Positions 1 through 6,277 of a DNA stretch of 7,836 bases are shown in pieces (position 1 is the stretch's first letter; every line of letters starts with the position of its first letter). The notes beneath the pieces were generated by a model. It made no database searches and was not told the DNA's origin. It was given only the letters and a program-made list of their open reading frames with translations. The stretch is taken from NCBI GenBank assembly GCA_900752445.1, contig CAADVN010000152.1:1-7836 (forward strand), read 5' to 3'. The position numbers and the translations under genes are program-made. This stretch comes from an uncultured Oscillospiraceae bacterium (GTDB lineage Bacteria > Bacillota > Clostridia > Oscillospirales > Oscillospiraceae).

Positions 1-32
1 GAGGGGGGGGGGGGGGGGCGGGGGGGGGGGGG
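1..32. other. Poly-G low-complexity contig edge, probable artefact
   Basis: Apart from an A at position 2 and a C at position 19, all of the first 32 bases are G. In the minus-strand gene that runs into this edge the tract would encode a run of prolines, whereas the paralogs have ordinary mixed sequence at this point. Long G runs at contig ends are a known product of two-colour Illumina chemistry. I therefore treat these bases as unreliable and the gene as cut here. Confidence 0.75.
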
Positions 33-868
33 AGCCGGTACACCTCGCCGCGCTCGAGCAGGCCCTCTCGCAGCACGAAGCTGTGCACCGTGCCCAGGAC
101 GTCCACCGTGACCCAGTCCCCGCCCCAGGCCCAGTCTGCAAAGTGCAGGTTTTCCGCGCCCTCGACGGCAAATTCCCGCAGCAGCCGGCCCGAGGCGTCG
201 AACTGGCTGAGCAGGTAGTCGGCCCCGACCTTCTCGAGCAGCAGCAGCCCGCCGCCCGGGGCCTCGCCCACGGTGGAGAGCGAGGAGCAGCTCTTGACAA
301 GGTTCAGCGTGCCCGCGTCCGGCACATAGAGGCCGTATTCCTCCGACCAGCGTGAAGCGAGCAGCCAGTATTCCGCAGTGTCCATATAAGCGGCCTCGAT
401 GACCCAGCTCCCGCCCAGCCGGTAGCAGCGCAGGCTTTGCGCGCCCTCAGTGAGCGCGCCTAGCTCCTCCGACGTGCCGCAGCCCAGCTCCTCATGGCTC
501 TGAGGGTCGTACAGCCTCCAGCGCGCGGCGCCGACCTCGAAGTACACTTGCAAGCCGGCATAGACCGGCTCCTTGTCGGTGTCGGCGGCGTCGCTGCGGC
601 TTGTCCTTTCGTTGAAGCTGTACTCACAGGCGCTCTCGTCCGAGGCTGCGTCGTAGTGCAGGCCGTAGCAGAGATAGTTCCCGATAAGGCCGGAGAGGCA
701 GGAAGTAGCGCCGATGGTGACGCCCTCGAAGCTGTCCCGCTCGCCGCAGAGCAGCTCCGACTCGAAGTATGCGTCCGCCCGGCGCGAGTCCACGAGCGCG
801 CCCGCGAGCGCGAGGGCGGATATTGAGAGGATAGAAAGTGAGACCAGCAGTATCGCGGCGCGTCTCAT
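1..868 (-). CDS. Array paralog 1: exported propeller-like protein, C-terminus cut by window edge
   Basis: No named family recognised. The ATG at 868 is preceded by AAAGGAGG with a 6-base spacer, and 279 residues are readable before the poly-G tract. It opens with Arg-Arg and a hydrophobic segment (residues 4-26), a Sec-type signal or anchor; where paralog 2 has the lipobox Cys this copy has Ala (LAGA), so it is probably not a lipoprotein. The Y-D-A-A-S...C signature lies at residues 72-81, the W-S-E-E-Y-G...V-P-D box at 174-184, and propeller-like strands with a G-G-D-W box follow. The region between the Cys signature and the W-S box is about 70 residues shorter than in paralogs 2 and 3. Comparison suggests 75-90 C-terminal residues are missing beyond the edge. 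It lies 18 bp downstream of paralog 2 and is the distal readable gene of the operon. Secreted or membrane-anchored location is inferred; function unknown. Confidence 0.85.
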   Translation of the reverse strand, partial: MRRAAILLVSLSILSISALALAGALVDSRRADAYFESELLCGERDSFEGVTIGATSCLSGLIGNYLCYGLHYDAASDESACEYSFNERTSRSDAADTDKEPVYAGLQVYFEVGAARWRLYDPQSHEELGCGTSEELGALTEGAQSLRCYRLGGSWVIEAAYMDTAEYWLLASRWSEEYGLYVPDAGTLNLVKSCSSLSTVGEAPGGGLLLLEKVGADYLLSQFDASGRLLREFAVEGAENLHFADWAWGGDWVTVDVLGTVHSFVLREGLLERGEVYRLPPPPAPPPPP

Positions 869-886
869 GGTGTGCCTCCTTTCTGC

Positions 887-2212
887 TCAGCGCATTTCAA
901 GCGCGTAATCTATGGTGCTCGAGGGCACGGTCATGAAGCTGTTCGGCAGCGACTGGGCGCAGACGTTCCCCTGCGTGTCCGCGCAGACGAGGTACACCTC
1001 GCTGTGCTGCACTCTCCAGCGCCCGTAGTCTTCGACCTCCTCCTCCGAAAAGTACGGGTAGAACGACAGCAGCAGCGCGAGCCTTTCGCCGTCATAGGCG
1101 TAATCCCTCGAGTTCAGCATGAGGTCCATGTCTATCAGCTCGTAGCCGGGCGTGCCGTAGAGCTCGAAGACCGGCCCCTCGCTGAGCTTCCCGTCCACAT
1201 AGTCGAAGGCGTGGACGGCGTGCAGCGTGTCCACCAGCGCCCAGTCCTCGCCCGTCCAGAGGTTGGCGTAGTAGGTGCCGTCCGGCGTGGCGACGCTGAA
1301 GCTGCCGCCCAGATCGCCATCGGGCGTGACCTGCGTGAGCGTGAAGGCGTCGTCGCCCCTTTCGTACAGCAGCGCTCCGCCGTCGGGCGCGGGCCGCATG
1401 TGCGCTCCATCGCCGCGGACGGCGAGCTGCCGGAGCGAGGCCGTGTCCGGCACATAGAGCCCGTCCTCGTCCGACCACATGAGGTCCATGAGCCAGAACT
1501 CCGTCGTGCCCGAGCTTTCGTCCCTGAGCACGAAGGCGTAGAAGCTCTCGTAGCACTCGCAGGAGAGCTCGAGTATGGACTGCCCGCCATTGTAGCCGAA
1601 GCCGTTGAGGCCGCCGTCCTCGTCCTTCGATATCGAGACCCTCTGCACCGCGTCCTCGGGCACGGGCCGGGAGAGCGTGGTTTGCAGCAGCGCGTTTATC
1701 TCCTCCGCCCTCTCCGCGGGGTAGTCCTGGGTGGCGGCGCAGTAGTAGGGCCAGGTGTCGTAGAAGTCCGCAAGGTACACCGTCTCCTCGTACTCGCAGC
1801 CCGCCGGGGTCTTGTCAGCGACGTACTGCATCTGCGGCGGCAGCACGGTATCCGCGACGCTCGTGTTGAGTTTCGGGTAGAGCGAGCTCTCGATCATAGG
1901 CTCGAGCCGGTCGGTGTAGCTGGGGCTGTAACCGCTCCCGACCCGTATCGGCTCGTTCAGGGAGAAGGCGCAGTCCGTCTCGCCGGAGGCGGCGTCGAAG
2001 CCGAGCTCGAAGTAGAGCCGGTTCGAAAACTCGGCGACCTCGGAGGTGTCCGCCCGGACGGAGACGCCCGCGCAGAGCGCCGGGTCGCCCGTGAGCGTCT
2101 CCGGCTCGAAGTGCGCCGCGTCCTGCGCCGAATTTACGAGCGCCGATGCGCAGGCGCAGCCCGCGAGCGAGAGCGCGAAGAGCGAAATGAGCAGTATCAC
2201 AGCGCGTTTCAT
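887..2212 (-). CDS. Array paralog 2: putative lipoprotein, propeller-like, full length (441 aa)
   Basis: Unrecognised family, full-length member. The ATG at 2212 has an excellent AAAGGAGG site 6 bases upstream. The N-terminus is MKR plus a hydrophobic core ending in a lipobox L-A-G-C (residues 16-19), so export and lipidation at Cys19 is likely, which none of the neighbours shows as clearly. An N-terminal domain (about 20-200) carries the F-D-A-A-S...C signature at 72-81, a Y-D-T-W-P motif at 151-155 and R-P-V-P at 182-185. A middle domain has G-G-Q-S-I (209-213) and W-S-D-E-D-G...V-P-D (246-256). The C-terminal part has recurring strand-turn units such as P-D-G-G-A-L-L, G-E-D-W-A-L (321-326) and Y-D-G-E-R-L (373-378), resembling beta-propeller blades. 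A long reading frame on the opposite strand is a GC-driven shadow. It is closest to paralog 3, whose stop is 17 bp upstream. Role unknown; extracytoplasmic partner of the ABC exporter is inferred from the operon. Confidence 0.88.
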   Translation of the reverse strand: MKRAVILLISLFALSLAGCACASALVNSAQDAAHFEPETLTGDPALCAGVSVRADTSEVAEFSNRLYFELGFDAASGETDCAFSLNEPIRVGSGYSPSYTDRLEPMIESSLYPKLNTSVADTVLPPQMQYVADKTPAGCEYEETVYLADFYDTWPYYCAATQDYPAERAEEINALLQTTLSRPVPEDAVQRVSISKDEDGGLNGFGYNGGQSILELSCECYESFYAFVLRDESSGTTEFWLMDLMWSDEDGLYVPDTASLRQLAVRGDGAHMRPAPDGGALLYERGDDAFTLTQVTPDGDLGGSFSVATPDGTYYANLWTGEDWALVDTLHAVHAFDYVDGKLSEGPVFELYGTPGYELIDMDLMLNSRDYAYDGERLALLLSFYPYFSEEEVEDYGRWRVQHSEVYLVCADTQGNVCAQSLPNSFMTVPSSTIDYALEMR

Positions 2213-2229
2213 GGCGCGCCTCCTTTCTT

Positions 2230-3513
2230 TCAGCCGAGCGAGAGCTCAAAGTCGAAGCCGGAATAGCTGTTTCGCAAGAGCGGGAAGTCGAGCGTCCGCT
2301 CGAGCACGTTGCCCTGTGCGTCCGCCGCGATGAGCAGCGTTTCCTCGCTGTAACCGGGCTCGCCGGAGTACCAGCCTATGCTCCGGCCGACGGCGAGGGC
2401 GCAGAGCCTGTCGCCGTCGTAGGCGTAGATGTAGTCGTAGTCCTGGGCAAAGCTTACGGCGGGCAGCTCGTAGTCGTGCCCATGGACGATGCGCCCGTCC
2501 TCGTAGCCGAAGGCCGTCACGAGGCCCTCCTGCACGAGCAGCGTCCAGTCCCCGCCCGCGACGAGTTCGGCGGAGTGGTATTCCGCGTCCGCATAGTCTG
2601 CGCGGAGCGTACCCATGAGCTCGCCCTCGGGCGAGAGCTGGATTAGCGTGTAGCCGTCTTCCGCCGCCTCGAGCAGCAGGCCGCCGCCCGCGGGCGTGTC
2701 GATGCTGGCCGAGAGCTCGCGAAGCTCGGTGAGATAGCGCAGGCTCGACGTGTCGGGCACGCAGGCCCCGTATTCCTCCGACCAGCGCGCGTCGAGGACG
2801 TAGACGCGGGTGCGCTGCGCCTCGTAGTAGGAGCTCATGTCGGCGAAGCTGAGGACGTAGAAGCCGCCGAGCACCCGGCAGTCGGCCCAGATGGAGCTGC
2901 CGCCCGTGACGCTGCAGTTGAACTGCTTTATCTCGCCCTTGGCGTTCAGGGTGACGGAGGCCGTGACCAGCGTGTCCCCGGGCACGGGCTGGGCCAGCTC
3001 GCCGGAGAGCAGCGCGTCCATGTCCGCGCTGACATTGGACAGGTCGTCGTCCACGACGAACGGCCAGCTATCGCAGCAGTCGGAGAGCGGGAAGGTCTCG
3101 GTGTGCGTTTTGCCGGGCTCTGCGCGGCCGAGGATGTACCGGCAGGGCGCGGGCAGCTCGTCGGGCTCATAGGTGCCGGAGCCTCCGGCGTTCAGCCAGT
3201 CGTTTATGAAGGGCGTCCAGTAGCTCGAGCCGGTGTCGGTGTACTCGCTGCCGTACCTCAGCTCGAAGCCGCAGATGCTGCTGTCCGAGGCGGCGTTGTA
3301 GCAGAGGGTGTGGACGAGCCGGCAGCCGGCCCGGCCCCGGAACTCGGCCCGCGCGCCGAGCCTGAGCCCCTCGAGCGAGACCCCGCCGCCCGTTTCCGAG
3401 GCCGAGGCGATGTACGCCGCGTCCCGCTGCGATTCCAGCGCCAGCGCCGCCGCCCCGAGGCCGAGGCCGGAGAAGAGGGAGAGTATAATAAGTATCAAAA
3501 CAGCGCGTTTCAT
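2230..3513 (-). CDS. Array paralog 3: exported propeller-like protein, full length (427 aa)
   Basis: Unrecognised family, full-length member. The ATG at 3513 follows AAAGGAGA with a 5-base spacer. MKR plus a hydrophobic stretch (residues 4-26) is a signal peptide or N-terminal anchor without a lipobox Cys. The Y-N-A-A-S...C signature sits at residues 72-81, exactly as in paralogs 1 and 2. Further shared marks are D-S-W-P (148-151), Q-P-V-P (175-178), G-G-S-S-I (204-208), W-S-E-E-Y-G...V-P-D (244-254), G-G-D-W-T-L (320-325) and Y-D-G-D-R-L (365-370). It is unusually Cys-rich for an exported protein (Cys 64, 71, 81, 124, 146, 147, 200, 212, 251), so disulfides are possible. Blade-like repeats in the C-terminal half suggest a propeller fold; that is inference from the strand pattern. 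A 77-bp gap, holding a hairpin and a repeat remnant, separates it from the broken copy upstream. Confidence 0.88.
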   Translation of the reverse strand: MKRAVLILIILSLFSGLGLGAAALALESQRDAAYIASASETGGGVSLEGLRLGARAEFRGRAGCRLVHTLCYNAASDSSICGFELRYGSEYTDTGSSYWTPFINDWLNAGGSGTYEPDELPAPCRYILGRAEPGKTHTETFPLSDCCDSWPFVVDDDLSNVSADMDALLSGELAQPVPGDTLVTASVTLNAKGEIKQFNCSVTGGSSIWADCRVLGGFYVLSFADMSSYYEAQRTRVYVLDARWSEEYGACVPDTSSLRYLTELRELSASIDTPAGGGLLLEAAEDGYTLIQLSPEGELMGTLRADYADAEYHSAELVAGGDWTLLVQEGLVTAFGYEDGRIVHGHDYELPAVSFAQDYDYIYAYDGDRLCALAVGRSIGWYSGEPGYSEETLLIAADAQGNVLERTLDFPLLRNSYSGFDFELSLG

Positions 3514-3539
3514 AGTGTTCTCCTTTGGGACAGGGAAAT

Positions 3540-3572
3540 TTGCGCGTGCAGCGGGCGCAGCCCTTTGCGCAA
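3540..3572 (-). other. Possible RNA hairpin between the broken copy and paralog 3
   Basis: On the minus strand an outer 6-bp arm pair (TTGCGC with GCGCAA) encloses an inner GGGC-TGC-GCCC stem. No T run follows, so it is not a canonical terminator. It could slow transcription, protect the downstream mRNA from decay, or simply be a remnant of the repeat that overlaps it. It starts 27 bp upstream of the paralog 3 start. Confidence 0.3.
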
Positions 3573-3582
3573 GTGAGGCTTT
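3567..3582 (-). repeat. Short intergenic repeat copy A (AAAGCCTCACTTGCGC)
   Basis: On the minus strand this 16-mer matches the plus-strand 16-mer at 4291-4306 at 15 of 16 positions, and a third related copy lies at 7519-7535. All three are in intergenic DNA. Together with copy B it brackets the broken paralog in inverted orientation. It is probably a degenerate REP-like dispersed element; that identity is inference. Confidence 0.5.
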
Positions 3583-3590
3583 GGGCGTGC

Positions 3591-4251
3591 TCAGTCCGCC
3601 CCCAGCCCGAAGCTGTATTCGTCGAAAACGCTTGTGCCGCTGATACGCTGCACGCTCAGGACGCCGCCGTCGTCGGCTACGATGAGGACGGCGTCGTCCC
3701 GGCCCGGGATGAGCACGGCGGCCCTCTCACCGGAGACGGCGTATCCCGCGTCGGCGCTGAAGGCATAGCTCCCGGAGTCGCCCGGCTCGCAGGCAAATAG
3801 CGGCTCGTACTTGCCGCCGCTCTCCGCGTAGGCCTCGATCCTGCCGCCCTCGTCGCAGAGCGCCCAGCCCTCGCCGGCGGCGACGTTGAAGTCCCCCGGC
3901 TCAAAGTCGCGGGAGTAGTATGTGTCCTGCAGGACCTCGCCCTCGTGCGACACGGAGACAAGGCGCATATGGCCCTCGCCGCGCTCGAAGGCGACGAGGC
4001 CGCCGTCGGGCGTCTGCGCGAGCTTTGCAGCGCCCTCAAAACTCAGGAGCCGCCGGAGCGTCGTTATCTCGACCTGTGTCCGGCCCTTCTCCGATTGGAG
4101 GCGCAGGTGATAGAGCGCACCGCCGTCCTGCCTGAGCGCGAGCGTGAAGCAGGCGTCGTCCAACGTGACGGTCTTGATGCTGTAATCGCCGCCGGAGAGG
4201 TACTCACGGCCATAGGCACAGTATGCAGAATGTGATAAAACCGTGTCTCAT
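3591..4251 (-). pseudogene. Array paralog 4: broken copy lacking the N-terminal domain, frame-disrupted
   Basis: The reading frame ending at 3591 encodes the middle and C-terminal domains of the array family: G-G-D-Y-S-I aligns with G-G-x-S-I of paralogs 2 and 3, and P-D-G-G-L-V, G-E-G-W-A-L and a final I-V-A-D-D-G-G-V-L strand follow. This frame is open back to a stop just upstream but offers only a TTG at 4163, with no ribosome site and no signal peptide. The expected start is instead ATG at 4251, after GAAGGTGG with a 7-base spacer. It encodes MRHGFITFCILC, a signal-like start in a different frame that stops at 4204. The copy has thus lost about 190 residues (end of signal peptide through the Cys-signature domain) and carries a frame break at the junction near 4206-4216. 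A base-calling error could explain the frameshift but not the missing domain. Expression as a cytoplasmic fragment from the TTG is possible but unlikely. Confidence 0.72.
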
Positions 4252-4350
4252 GGTCAGGCCACCTTCGCGTCTGATCCTACGATGCCCGCCAAAGCCTCCC
4301 TTGCGCTCAGCTCATTTGTAAAAAAGCGGGGCAAAAAACTTCAGACTTGC
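4252..4350 (-). other. Intergenic spacer with two T tracts, no clear terminator
   Basis: This 99-bp spacer follows the short paralog. Read on the minus strand it has two T-rich runs (within 4333-4338 and 4320-4325) on either side of GCCCCGC, but no stable stem precedes either, so termination would be weak at best. I see no convincing promoter for the genes downstream. The stretch GGGGC plus AAAAAACTT at 4328-4341 recurs, with three extra bases, at 7494-7510, and the repeat at 4291-4306 also lies here. The spacer is therefore built largely of repeat-like sequence. Confidence 0.4.
4291..4306 (+). repeat. Short intergenic repeat copy B (AAAGCCTCCCTTGCGC)
   Basis: This plus-strand 16-mer differs from copy A (3567-3582, minus strand) at one position and from copy C (7519-7535) by one substitution and one inserted C. 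It sits 40 bp upstream of the broken paralog's start and is inverted relative to copy A on the far side of that gene. Confidence 0.5.
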
Positions 4351-5043
4351 TCAGGTGAATTCGGCGTAGGCCTCGGCCCAGGTGCAGTCGCTTGCGCCGG
4401 GCAGGGTGAACTCACAGGCGTAGAGCGGGCCCTCCTGTGAGCAGACCACGAGGAAATACCGCTTCGGCCCGCCGAATATTTCCGGCTCGCGCTTGGTCAG
4501 CACCGCGAGGCGCTCGCCGTCGAAAACGTACTGCCTCGTGTACGAGCGCAGGCCCATGTCCTCGCCCTCGGGCGTCAGCGAATAACCCGTGAGCCCGCCC
4601 GGCTCGAACACCGGGCCCGGCTCGTAGGCCTTGCCGTCCCAGGTAAAGCTCAGCGCCCGGCCGGTCTTTTCCTCTATCGAGAGCGCCCAGCCCTCGCCGT
4701 AGTATTTATAGCCGCCCTCAGCCTGGCCGCTCGCAAGCGCGGGCGGCGTATCTTCGGGTTCCGGCGGCGGAAAGGCTTCGACAGGGCCGATGCGCAAGCT
4801 GAGCTCAGTATCGCCGCTGACATCGTGGACGAGGTCAAGGTTCAGGCCGCTGCCGATGACGGCAATATCGCCGTACAGCACCCTCGAAGACAGCCGCAGC
4901 CCCGAGGCCGCCTCGGGCGTGCCCGAGAGCGTCTCAAACTCAAGCTCCGCCGTCTTCCAGGCCGGGGCGAGGGCTGCGTTCGCCCCGGCGAGCAGGCAGG
5001 CGCTCAGCGCCGCCGCCAGCAGCAGTATCGCCGCGCGTCTCAT
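4351..5043 (-). CDS. Array paralog 5: short exported form (230 aa) lacking the middle domain
   Basis: This is the first member of the exported array in transcription order. The ATG at 5043 begins 2 bases after the ATPase stop, with GGGG as a weak ribosome site inside the ATPase 3' end, so translational coupling is likely. The first 24 nt closely match those of paralogs 1-3 (ATGARACGCGC...). MRR plus a hydrophobic stretch to about residue 26 is a signal or anchor; L-S-A-C (13-16) could be a lipobox, though the A-N-A site at 21-23 fits signal peptidase I equally well. The family signature is weakened to H-D-V-S-G-D at 73-78 without its Cys. A Pro-rich linker (92-101) then leads straight to the C-terminal blades: G-E-G-W-A-L (116-121) and F-D-G-E-R-L near 175. 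About 190-200 middle residues of the full-length form are absent, but the frame is intact. Most likely a functional short variant; function unknown. Confidence 0.85.
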   Translation of the reverse strand: MRRAAILLLAAALSACLLAGANAALAPAWKTAELEFETLSGTPEAASGLRLSSRVLYGDIAVIGSGLNLDLVHDVSGDTELSLRIGPVEAFPPPEPEDTPPALASGQAEGGYKYYGEGWALSIEEKTGRALSFTWDGKAYEPGPVFEPGGLTGYSLTPEGEDMGLRSYTRQYVFDGERLAVLTKREPEIFGGPKRYFLVVCSQEGPLYACEFTLPGASDCTWAEAYAEFT

Positions 5044-5045
5044 GG

Positions 5046-5777
5046 CTATTCCCCGCCCGTCAGCTCGTCTATCGCGCGGCTGATGCGCTCGGCGCGGTAG
5101 CCGTAGCTGCGCTTCACGTAGTCCATGAGGCTCTCGCCCGTCTCCTCGAGCTCCGACATGGACACGTCGCCCATGAGCCGGCCCCTGTGGATGAGCAGCG
5201 CCCGGCCTATGAAGCCCTCGACCTCCTCCAGCAGATGCGTCGAGAGCAGCACCGTCTCGTTCGGCTCGAGGATGCCCAGCAGCACCTTGTAGAAGTCCTC
5301 GCGGTTGAAGACGTCGTTGCCCGAGAAGGGCTCGTCCATGAGGATGTAGTCCGCGCCCTGCGAGAGCGCCAGCACGACCTCGAACTGGTTCTTCTGGCCC
5401 GTCGAGAGCTTCGAGGGCAGGCCCTTCATGGGCAGCTCAAAGAAGTCCATGAGCACGCGGAAGCGCTTTTCGTTGAACCTCGGGAAATGCGCCGCGTAGA
5501 ACTCGGCGTGGCCCTCGGGCGAGAGCGAGGGGAAGAAGGAGTGCTCGCTCGTGGCGAAGGACAGGCGCTCGATGTTCTTCGGTGAGACCGGCTCGCCGTC
5601 GAGCAGCACATCGCCCTTGTAATTGAGCAGGCCCAGTATGCACTTCATGAGCGTGGACTTGCCCGCGCCGTTCTCGCCGAAGAGGCCGACGAGCTCGCCC
5701 TCGCCGAGCTTGAAGCTCACGTCGCGCACGGCCTCCTTCGAGCCGTAGGACTTGCTCACGTTTTTAAGCTCTATCAT
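5046..5777 (-). CDS. ABC transporter ATP-binding protein, YtrB-like (243 aa)
   Basis: This cytoplasmic ATPase would power the exporter formed by the two membrane proteins upstream. Walker A G-E-N-G-A-G-K-S-T is at residues 34-42, with aromatic A-loop Tyr11 before it. The signature is L-S-T-G-Q (124-128), Walker B is Y-I-L-M-D-E (144-149) and the switch His is 181 in S-T-H. The Q-loop position reads S-E-H (77-79) rather than Gln, and the D-loop is S-G-N-D (152-155) where S-G-L-D is usual. The H-A-E-F-Y...F-P-R-F segment, F-E-L-P (113-116) and the C-terminal E-S-L-M-D-Y-V (215-221) are typical of YtrB-type ABC-2 exporter ATPases. The start is ATG 5777 with AGGAGG 9 bases upstream; its A is shared with the TGA of the preceding gene (TGATG). 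A GTG one codon earlier is possible. The longer in-frame extension to 5891 is rejected because it lies inside the membrane gene. Confidence 0.93.
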   Translation of the reverse strand: MIELKNVSKSYGSKEAVRDVSFKLGEGELVGLFGENGAGKSTLMKCILGLLNYKGDVLLDGEPVSPKNIERLSFATSEHSFFPSLSPEGHAEFYAAHFPRFNEKRFRVLMDFFELPMKGLPSKLSTGQKNQFEVVLALSQGADYILMDEPFSGNDVFNREDFYKVLLGILEPNETVLLSTHLLEEVEGFIGRALLIHRGRLMGDVSMSELEETGESLMDYVKRSYGYRAERISRAIDELTGGE

Positions 5778-6277
5778 CACAGTAAACCTCCTGACAGCAG
5801 TCTCAGTATCCCGGCCCCGGCCCCGGCAGGCAGCCAGCCGTCGGGCGTGAAGATGAGGTATGCGCCCCCGCAGATGATCGTCAGCAGCCACATGGCAAGG
5901 ATGATGGCGACAAGCCCGCAGGCAGGCAGCAGCGCGCAGCGCTTGGGGTACTCCGAGCGGTCCCGGAGCCGCCTCATGGTGTAATAGCTCTTAGAGCCCG
6001 TGCGGAAGTAGACGACGTTCCGTATGAGCATCCACACCAGCAGCCCCAGCACGGCGAGAAAGGGCAGATAGCTGGCCCTCGCCACGTCGGCATACTGCCT
6101 CATGTTGTATTCATAGCCCTCCTCCAGCGCTATCTGCACCGTGCCGATCTCCGACATGTAGGCGAGGAAGAACCAGATGAGCATACAGACTACGGCCCAT
6201 CCGAGCCAGGTCATCACCCTCTTTAGCTCCTGCTGCCCGTCGAAGCCCGGGGGCGCGAGCAGCTCATACCTGCGCAC
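5777..6277 (-). CDS. 3-TM membrane protein, probable small subunit of the ABC-2 exporter (166 aa)
   Basis: Integral membrane protein with hydrophobic segments at about residues 22-41, 70-91 and 114-143. The loop between TM2 and TM3 is strongly basic and contains Y-T-M-R-R-L-R-D-R (99-107), which resembles Y-R-M-L-R-V-T-E-R in the same place of the 250-aa permease. This is likely the cytoplasmic loop contacting the ATPase, and the protein may match the N-terminal half of a permease. Sequence alone gives no named family. I choose GTG 6277 because GGAGG at 6286-6290 sits 8 bases upstream; GTG 6286 overlaps that site and could not use it. It overlaps the upstream permease by 14 bp and the ATPase start by 1 bp. 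Substrate unknown; an accessory role rather than half-permease is the main alternative. Confidence 0.85.
   Translation of the reverse strand: MRRYELLAPPGFDGQQELKRVMTWLGWAVVCMLIWFFLAYMSEIGTVQIALEEGYEYNMRQYADVARASYLPFLAVLGLLVWMLIRNVVYFRTGSKSYYTMRRLRDRSEYPKRCALLPACGLVAIILAMWLLTIICGGAYLIFTPDGWLPAGAGAGILRLLSGGLL

Noticed and set aside
872..2266. 464-aa open frame on the plus strand opposite array paralog 2
   Set aside because: It is rich in Arg, Val and Glu as expected for the antisense of GC-rich coding DNA, and it begins inside paralog 1's leader. The minus-strand gene has a signal peptide, ribosome site and paralogs.
3103..3576. 157-aa plus-strand frame and other shorter plus-strand frames across the array
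   Set aside because: They mirror the minus-strand genes in codon phase and lack initiation signals; no membrane, signal or domain features seen.
4252..4350. Possible terminator or internal promoter between the short paralog and the broken copy
   Set aside because: The T tracts lack a preceding stable stem, and no -35/-10 pair with sensible spacing was found, so I list it only as a spacer.
5778..5891. 38-residue N-terminal extension of the ATPase
   Set aside because: The extension overlaps the coding end of the 3-TM protein in another frame, has Arg/His-rich composition and no ribosome site. ATG 5777 gives the standard ABC start M-I-E-L-K-N-V-S-K.
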